Below, in pieces: positions 6,211 through 10,547 of a stretch of 10,547 bases of DNA. Numbering within the stretch: the first letter of the stretch is position 1; each line of letters opens with the position of its first letter. Position numbers and translations under genes: made by a program. Origin of the DNA: Candidatus Woesearchaeota archaeon (lineage in GTDB: Archaea > Nanobdellota > Nanobdellia > Woesearchaeales > GW2011-AR4); contig JACPMT010000023.1 of the NCBI GenBank assembly GCA_016185815.1, positions 1 to 10,547 on the forward strand, read 5' to 3'. A model generated the notes under the pieces. The model did no database searches. It saw only the letters and a program-made list of their open reading frames with translations, and had not been told where the DNA came from.

Positions 6211-6220
6211 TATTTATAAA
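6211..6220 (-). promoter_or_regulatory. TATA box for eL34, likely leaderless
   Basis: On the minus strand the sequence reads AACCTTTATAAATA, a near-ideal archaeal BRE plus TATA box. Its centre is about 26 nt from the A of the ATG at 6190. Confidence 0.65.
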
Positions 6221-6249
6221 GGTTATTGAAAGCAGGCGCTATCATAATG

Positions 6250-6257
6250 TTTAAATA
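6250..6257 (+). promoter_or_regulatory. TATA box for the pilin-like gene
   Basis: TTTAAATA lies with its centre about 31 nt before the ATG at 6285. A start at 6261 would fall only three bases after this box, upstream of the expected transcription start, which argues for 6285. Confidence 0.5.
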
Positions 6258-6284
6258 GGAATGCTCCAAAACAAATCTCTGCAT

Positions 6285-6773
6285 ATGCTTAGCTTTAATT
6301 CAAAAAAAGGGGTATCGCCGTTGATAGCCACAGTCCTCTTGATAGCATTTGCAGTGGCGCTTGGCTCTGTTGTGATGAACTGGGGATTAAACCTTAATTT
6401 AGGCAAGTCAACAGACATATGCAGGAATGTTGAAATAAAGATAAGGAATATAGATGCAAGTGAAGTCTGCTTTGGCGGTTTTGGCCAAAATGGCTATATA
6501 AATTTTATTATAGACAACACAGGCTCAATTGACATAAGCGGCTTGGCAATATGGATTATAGAGGAAAAAGGTACAAGGCTTTTTGATCTGGACAATATTC
6601 TGATAGGAAAGGACTCCTTATACGATAAAAAGGACAAGGCGGTAAGTTACGATTTCTCGGTGTTTGGAAACATAAAGCAGGTTCAATTCATACCCAAGGT
6701 TAAAACAGGGCAAACAACTGACATATGCCCTAAGAATGCCGTAAAGGCCGAGAAGATCGGAGTTTGCGCTTAA
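6285..6773 (+). CDS. Archaeal type IV pilin-like protein with class III signal peptide
   Basis: From the ATG at 6285 the protein has 162 residues. It starts MLSFNSKKG followed by VSPLIATVLLIAFAVALG, the classic archaeal pilin N-terminus; the prepilin peptidase (PibD-type) would cut after Gly9. The following hydrophobic helix both anchors the protein and packs in the filament core. The extracellular part is mostly beta-like (INFIIDNTGSIDISGLAIWI) and has four cysteines in two TDIC-type and two later positions, enough for two disulfides. An upstream in-frame ATG at 6261 would add eight residues but sits on top of the promoter. It may be a minor pilin or a monomeric anchored surface protein; no assembly ATPase or peptidase gene is in the window. 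The nuclease-like gene follows after 4 nt. Confidence 0.85.
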   Translation: MLSFNSKKGVSPLIATVLLIAFAVALGSVVMNWGLNLNLGKSTDICRNVEIKIRNIDASEVCFGGFGQNGYINFIIDNTGSIDISGLAIWIIEEKGTRLFDLDNILIGKDSLYDKKDKAVSYDFSVFGNIKQVQFIPKVKTGQTTDICPKNAVKAEKIGVCA

Positions 6774-6777
6774 TACA

Positions 6778-7248
6778 ATGGTATATGATTTTGCATCCAA
6801 TGTTGTTAAGGGTAGAATAGCTGAAACATTAGTAGAGGAGATGTTTAAAAAAAGTGGTTATATGGTTTATAGATTTGGTTACGAGGCTATTCTTGAAAAT
6901 CTATCACAAAATAGGAGAGAATTACAAGAAAGTGACACACTTGAAAAAATAAAGAGTATTCCTGATTTCTTAGTTGTAAGCCCTAATGGTTCGGTACAGC
7001 TCATTGAAGTTAAATATTCCGGCTCTGGTAGTATCCAAAAAAGTAAATTAAACAAATACGCGGAATTCTGGAAAGAAGCAAGGATACTTTTAGTAATTCC
7101 TGACAAGCCTCATTTTAAAATAAACTACATTGAAAATTTCTTGAAAACTGAAAAAATGTTTCCATTAGAAAATGATAGGTATACAAAAATTGATTCAAAG
7201 ATTATAGAGAGATTCTCTGAAGTTGTCAAGCAATACTTTAAAGAATAA
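6778..7248 (+). CDS. Putative PD-(D/E)XK superfamily nuclease
   Basis: The 156-residue protein has the core of the PD-(D/E)XK fold: an N-terminal helix GRIAETLVEEMFKKSGY with Glu16, then IPDFLVV with Pro62-Asp63, a short turn, and IEVKYSG with Glu77-Val78-Lys79. Asp63, Glu77 and Lys79 would be the catalytic set for metal-dependent DNA cleavage; Glu16 is the common helix glutamate. After this comes a helix-strand (FWKEARILLVI) of the usual fold. The protein is too short to carry a recognition domain, so it could be a stand-alone nuclease, a resolvase-like enzyme or a restriction-type remnant; no methyltransferase is nearby. It is cytosolic. Its codons look AT-richer than neighbours (more TTA, GGT, ATA), hinting at later acquisition. 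It lies 4 nt after the pilin gene with no promoter of its own and ends one base before the convergent DUF106 stop. Confidence 0.72.
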   Translation: MVYDFASNVVKGRIAETLVEEMFKKSGYMVYRFGYEAILENLSQNRRELQESDTLEKIKSIPDFLVVSPNGSVQLIEVKYSGSGSIQKSKLNKYAEFWKEARILLVIPDKPHFKINYIENFLKTEKMFPLENDRYTKIDSKIIERFSEVVKQYFKE

Positions 7249-7249
7249 A

Positions 7250-7996
7250 TTAATATACCTTCATCACTTTTCTTAAGCCCATTGTGAATATTATTGAGAA
7301 GATAATGTATGTTCCAAGCCATCCGAGCTTCCATCCGAACAGGTTCATTATTTTCCTTGGCTTATAGTCAATTTGTATCAGTTTTATGATTCCATTGGTC
7401 TTTTTTGTTGGCTCAATATATTTTCCGTTATTTGTTATTAAAACGCTTTTTTGTTGCTTTTCATTGTTGTAAACAAATTCCAAAATGTGCTCGCCTTCAT
7501 CTCCTTCCAATGTCCATCTTGCCTTGTCGTTTTCAATTTTTTTTATTTTATCTCCAATCAATTTTACTCCTTCAGGAACAATTATTTCTGCATTCCCATT
7601 TGTATTTTTATCAAAAAAAATGCTGACAGAGAATTCAGAGTTTGGCTTGATGCTTTCATAGGCAAATGTCGAGCTCATCCACCCGAATATTAAGATTATT
7701 GGCACAAATGTAATTAAAGTCGGTTTCAATGAGTGCATCATATACTTCATGTTCAGCTCCATTGCTTTTTTCTGCACTTCCATTGCCTTTGCAGGCTCGG
7801 TTTTCAATTCTTTGATTTGTTTTTGGTACTCTTTTATGTCATCTTTCAGCTTTTTCATCAAAGCCTGGTCAGTTGTGTATTTTGTTATGGTTATTATTAT
7901 GACAGAAACAATAAAAGATAAGATTATAACAGTCCATAATACGGGCAGCTTAAGCAAAGGCGCAAATATTATATTTAAAAAATCGTAATATGCCAT
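7250..7996 (-). CDS. EMC3/TMCO1-family (DUF106) membrane protein insertase, YidC-like
   Basis: A 248-residue membrane protein with the archaeal DUF106 layout: a transmembrane helix at about 18-38 (LWTVIILSFIVSVIIITI), a charged coiled-coil hairpin at about 44-88 (KKLKDDIKEYQKQIKELK and following), a second membrane segment at about 91-112 (SLKPTLITFVPIILIFGW), an external beta-rich domain at about 115-205, and a third helix near the C-terminus (LGTYIIFSIIFTMGLRKV). The family belongs to the Oxa1/YidC/Get1/EMC3 superfamily, which inserts membrane proteins with or beside SecY. The ATG at 7996 directly follows the SecY stop codon with no gap, so translation is probably coupled. The external domain is the least conserved part and may be lineage-specific. 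It ends one base from the convergent nuclease stop. Confidence 0.88.
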   Translation of the reverse strand: MAYYDFLNIIFAPLLKLPVLWTVIILSFIVSVIIITITKYTTDQALMKKLKDDIKEYQKQIKELKTEPAKAMEVQKKAMELNMKYMMHSLKPTLITFVPIILIFGWMSSTFAYESIKPNSEFSVSIFFDKNTNGNAEIIVPEGVKLIGDKIKKIENDKARWTLEGDEGEHILEFVYNNEKQQKSVLITNNGKYIEPTKKTNGIIKLIQIDYKPRKIMNLFGWKLGWLGTYIIFSIIFTMGLRKVMKVY

Positions 7997-9412
7997 TTAC
8001 CTTCCCATGAACTTTCTCATCATTGGGTTCATGTCCATCATGTGCTGCTTTGATATGTCTTCATACAGTCTGTAAACAATCATGACTGTTAGCAAAATTC
8101 CTGTTCCGCTGCTTAATGCTCCTGTCAAGTCTGCCAATGCAGCCAAAAATCCGACTGTAATTCCTCCCATTATGGTCAATGGCCAAATATACCTGTTAAG
8201 CAGTCTTTCGAGGACTCTTTCGTCTTTCCTGAAGCCTGGAATTTGAAGACCGCTTGAAATCATCTGCTGCGCCTGTGATTTTGCATCCATGCCTGCTGTC
8301 TGCACCCAAAAAATGCTGAACATTACGCTGCCTACAATAAAAAAGAGCATGTAAACGAGAGCTTGCATATAAGGTGAAATTCCAATAAGCAAGGTGTGCT
8401 GCTGTAAAACACTCCTTACAATATCAGGCCCCTGCAGCCAATAAACAAAGCCTGATATTGGGCTGCCAGTTGATGCGCTGAAAGTGCCAAGCAGCGGCCA
8501 TCCTATATTCTGTAATAACCTGCCCCATAATTGGAAGTTTGCAATCAATGCAGCCACTAAAATAACAGGAATGTTCGAAGTGTAGATAAAGGACAATGGC
8601 CACCTTATGCCGTGGCCCCTTATCATGCCAAATGACAGTGGAATCTCCACTTTCATTGCCTGGGCGTATACTGCAATAGCAAACACAAAAATAGTTGAAA
8701 CAATTGCAGATATCATTATCAGCGCTGTTGTAACATCTCCGTTAACAAGGCTTTGTAAGAATGCCGGCACAGCTCCTGATGAATATGTCACTCCTGCCAA
8801 ACCGCTTGGCCCTGGCAGCCAGTTAAATGCCTGGATAAAAAGGCTTTTGCTCACCCCGGCTGCAATGAACAGGCTTATTCCGGAGCCAAATCCCCACTTG
8901 CTTACTACCTCGTCCAGGAACATTATCAATAAGCCGCCTAAAAATAGCTGGAAGATAAGTATAAGCTGGAGCTGGAAATAAAAATTTGTGCCTCTGAATT
9001 GCTCGGTAGGTGCTAACCCCCCCAAAAATACATATATTGAGCTTTCAAAAATAATAAAGAACAGTGACAAGAATTTCTGCGTGCCCTGGAATGCCTTTTT
9101 ACCTTCCGGATTCGTCAGGTCAAATTTCCATATTCCAGAGCCGTTAAGCAGCTGCAGGACTATTGAGGCTGTTACTATGGGTCCTATCCCAAGGGATATC
9201 AGTGAGCCGAATTCAGCACCCAAGATGATTGACAATGTCTCGAATCTCTGCAAAGCGTTTATGCCCAGTCCGAACAAAGGCATCAGGCCCAAAACAAAAA
9301 ATATCACCAGAACAATGCCTGTCCATTTTAATTTCTCGCGAAAAGAAAGGAATTTTTGCGTCGGCCCTTCAACTTCCGGAAGGTTTGAGATTATAGTTTG
9401 CCAAAGTGACAT
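7997..9412 (-). CDS. secY: Preprotein translocase subunit SecY (Sec61-alpha type)
   Basis: At 471 residues with about ten membrane helices this is archaeal SecY, the channel for protein export and membrane insertion. It starts MSLWQTIISNLPEVEGPTQK, has the plug and TM2b region (about 55-90, with LGAEFGSLISLGIGPIVTAS), the conserved KWGFGSGISLFIAAG segment before TM5, the TM6-7 cytosolic loop with IPLSFGMIRGHGIRWPLSF, the TM8-9 loop with GFRKDERVLERLLNR, and the C-terminal IVYRLYEDISKQ. It is the third complete gene of a minus-strand run after uS5, uL30 and uL15, matching the archaeal spc operon. The next gene in many archaea is adk; here DUF106 follows immediately, with no intergenic base. 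A TATA box at 9436-9443 may give SecY its own leaderless message. Confidence 0.95.
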   Translation of the reverse strand: MSLWQTIISNLPEVEGPTQKFLSFREKLKWTGIVLVIFFVLGLMPLFGLGINALQRFETLSIILGAEFGSLISLGIGPIVTASIVLQLLNGSGIWKFDLTNPEGKKAFQGTQKFLSLFFIIFESSIYVFLGGLAPTEQFRGTNFYFQLQLILIFQLFLGGLLIMFLDEVVSKWGFGSGISLFIAAGVSKSLFIQAFNWLPGPSGLAGVTYSSGAVPAFLQSLVNGDVTTALIMISAIVSTIFVFAIAVYAQAMKVEIPLSFGMIRGHGIRWPLSFIYTSNIPVILVAALIANFQLWGRLLQNIGWPLLGTFSASTGSPISGFVYWLQGPDIVRSVLQQHTLLIGISPYMQALVYMLFFIVGSVMFSIFWVQTAGMDAKSQAQQMISSGLQIPGFRKDERVLERLLNRYIWPLTIMGGITVGFLAALADLTGALSSGTGILLTVMIVYRLYEDISKQHMMDMNPMMRKFMGR

Positions 9413-9435
9413 TTTTAATGACTAGACTTAATTAT

Positions 9436-9443
9436 TATTAAAT
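9436..9443 (-). promoter_or_regulatory. Possible internal TATA box for secY
   Basis: In the 42-nt gap between uL15 and secY the minus strand reads ATTTAATA, with its centre about 27 nt from the ATG at 9412. No Shine-Dalgarno site precedes that ATG. The gap is AT-rich throughout, so the match may be fortuitous. Confidence 0.3.
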
Positions 9444-9454
9444 TTATTGAAAAA

Positions 9455-9913
9455 TTATTTTTTAGTTTCAAGTAAGCCAATTATTTCGCCGCCAGCTTCC
9501 TTCACTTTTTCAACTGCCTTTTCTGAAGCATATGGTGTTTTTATCCTGAACTTCATCAAAACCTTTCCATCCCCCAGTAGTTTGTTAAATCCAAGCTTTT
9601 CCAGTTCAACAGAGTAAAATCCATCTTCTTTGGTTATCGCTTTGCTTGAAATAAATTTATTGATGTGCTGCTCAATGTATTGTATATTGATGGGATTGAT
9701 TTTTACTTTTGGCGTCTTGCTCACAAATCCATGCTTTCCGAAATAATTTTTGTCTTTCCATATGCTGGGCTTTTTCGAGTCTGCCCTTTTTCCGGTGCCT
9801 GCCATTCCCCTTCCTCCCCTGTTGCCTTGTCCCCTGTGCTTCTTTTTAGCGCCCCATCCATGGGTCATAGATCCCCTCTGCCTGTCATTCTTCTTTCGTT
9901 TGTTGACTGTCAT
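9455..9913 (-). CDS. rpl15: Large-subunit ribosomal protein uL15
   Basis: The 152-residue product has the Gly/Arg/Lys-rich N-terminal extension of archaeal uL15 (THGWGAKKKHRGQGNRGGRG, about 17-36), which threads into 23S rRNA, and a globular C-terminal part with VKINPINIQYIEQHI, the KLLGDGKVLMKFRIK segment and the final helix AVEKVKEAGGEIIGLLE. Length is normal for archaea. The start at 9913 (MTVNKRKKNDRQRG) fits homologues and leaves 26 nt after the uL30 stop, without a Shine-Dalgarno site. It sits between uL30 and secY as in the standard spc cluster. Confidence 0.95.
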   Translation of the reverse strand: MTVNKRKKNDRQRGSMTHGWGAKKKHRGQGNRGGRGMAGTGKRADSKKPSIWKDKNYFGKHGFVSKTPKVKINPINIQYIEQHINKFISSKAITKEDGFYSVELEKLGFNKLLGDGKVLMKFRIKTPYASEKAVEKVKEAGGEIIGLLETKK

Positions 9914-9939
9914 TTTCGTTAGATTTTATTTTAATTGTT

Positions 9940-10401
9940 TCAAACCATCCTCTTAATAAGGTCATTTATCTTTTCTCCCCTGTAGCCAAGGGCTCCGCCG
10001 CTTGTGAACGGATTCTTGATTCCTTTTCTCCCAAACCCCTTTCTTGGGGCATTCAGCCTGAAATATTTCTTTATTTTTTTATTGTTGATAACAACAAAGT
10101 CATTATACTTAATTTTTCCTTTCGAGTCTGTTTCTCTCCCGCTGAATTCCTCTCCTCTTTTTTCAACAAGCATTTTGAAAGTCTCGTCATCAATCTCTCC
10201 CCATGTTATGTAGTCCTTTGCTTTCATAAGCATGCCCACATAAATAGGAGTATTTGGCAGGATGCAGCAATAATTATTCTTGTACAGCCTTAAGATATTC
10301 ATGGTGTCTTTTATCTTAGTTTTAATTCCCGTTAAGCCTCTGACTCTTACTGCTGCAAGCTGATTTGCATTCTTGGGCCCTTTATTGGTTTTTTCTTTCA
10401 T
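9940..10401 (-). CDS. rpl30: Large-subunit ribosomal protein uL30
   Basis: The frame is open from 10434, but the first 11 residues would lie inside the uS5 gene; the ATG at 10401, one base after the uS5 TAG, gives MKEKTNKGPKNANQLAAVRV and 153 residues, the usual archaeal uL30 length. Typical segments are LAAVRVRGLTGIKTKIKDTM, LRLYKNNYCCILPNTPIYVG and the C-terminal RLNAPRKGFGRKGIKNPF followed by GGALGYRGEKIND. It is longer than bacterial L30, as expected for archaea. It binds 23S rRNA near the central protuberance side of the 50S subunit. The tight spacing to uS5 indicates a polycistronic message. Confidence 0.94.
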   Translation of the reverse strand: MKEKTNKGPKNANQLAAVRVRGLTGIKTKIKDTMNILRLYKNNYCCILPNTPIYVGMLMKAKDYITWGEIDDETFKMLVEKRGEEFSGRETDSKGKIKYNDFVVINNKKIKKYFRLNAPRKGFGRKGIKNPFTSGGALGYRGEKINDLIKRMV

Positions 10402-10402
10402 T

Positions 10403-10547
10403 CTACACCACAACTTTTGATGACCCCTCAACAACGCTCAAGGTCTTTTCATCTTTTTGGCTGAGTTTGAACTGCATCAATTTTTGCAGCGCCTCAAAGC
10501 ATGCGTACAGCAGGTTTAGCTTGCTCCTCGTCTGCCCCTCTGTTCTT
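10403..10547 (-). CDS. rps5: Small-subunit ribosomal protein uS5, C-terminal end (partial)
   Basis: Reading the minus strand inward from the window end gives 48 visible codons: RTEGQTRSKLNLLYACFEAL and a further 27 residues ending SSKVVV, with TAG at 10403-10405. The GQTR segment followed by a helix with YACFEALQKL is the C-terminal end of archaeal uS5. Position just before uL30 matches the spc operon order and confirms the call. The N-terminal RNA-binding part lies outside the window. Confidence 0.88.
   Translation of the reverse strand, partial: RTEGQTRSKLNLLYACFEALQKLMQFKLSQKDEKTLSVVEGSSKVVV

Noticed and set aside
6261..6284. Upstream start for the pilin-like gene at ATG 6261
   Set aside because: It lies three bases after the TATA box, upstream of the likely transcription start, and would add eight residues to an already complete class III signal peptide.
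8607..9425. Two plus-strand frames opposite secY
   Set aside because: They are antisense shadows of the conserved secY gene, without promoter or family features.
10402..10434. N-terminal extension of uL30 from ATG 10434
   Set aside because: These 11 codons lie inside the uS5 gene and do not resemble uL30; the ATG at 10401, one base after the uS5 stop, fits homologues.
1..10547. tRNA, rRNA, CRISPR array, insertion sequence or attachment site
   Set aside because: No cloverleaf-like sequence, repeated spacer array, transposase or integrase reading frame, or long terminal repeat was found by eye on either strand.

Overview
The window is archaeal and most probably from a DPANN-type genome of the Woesearchaeota/Pacearchaeota kind. 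This rests on archaeal-type ribosomal proteins (eL14, eL34, uL30, uL15, uS5), archaeal SecY followed by an EMC3/DUF106-family membrane protein, archaeal PheS with N-terminal winged helices, a DRG-type GTPase, a class III signal peptide pilin, and TATA boxes of the TTTATAAATA/TTTAAATA type about 26-32 nt before start codons. The lineage is inference; no 16S or marker search was possible.

Layout. Positions 1-1028 (+) hold the 3' part of a DRG-family GTPase. A 250-nt gap follows (1029-1278) with a clear TATA box, a possible 32-residue small protein, a T-rich tract and a hairpin. Positions 1279-5226 (+) hold a shikimate-kinase-like P-loop kinase, pheS (interrupted by a frameshift and probably a small deletion), a 62-residue zinc-ribbon protein whose start overlaps the pheS stop, and pheT with its own likely leaderless promoter. 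Positions 5245-6190 (-) hold eL14 (with a long Lys/Glu tail) and eL34. Positions 6285-7248 (+) hold a pilin-like secreted protein and a PD-(D/E)XK nuclease-like protein. Positions 7250-10547 (-) hold the end of the archaeal spc ribosomal cluster, in transcription order uS5 (partial), uL30, uL15, SecY, EMC3/DUF106.

How it fits together. In many archaea the minus-strand genes continue as uS5-uL30-uL15-secY-adk-DUF106-eL34-cmk-eL14. Here the order survives, but adk and cmk are absent and two oppositely oriented accessory genes sit between DUF106 and eL34. The plus-strand half is translation-centred: both PheRS subunits with a zinc ribbon between them, and a ribosome-associated-type GTPase upstream.

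No tRNA, rRNA, CRISPR array, transposase or integrase was seen. There is no gene-free stretch over 300 nt. The observations most worth checking are the broken pheS, the accessory gene pair inside the ribosomal cluster, the zinc ribbon in the phe operon, and the small ORF at 1075-1173.
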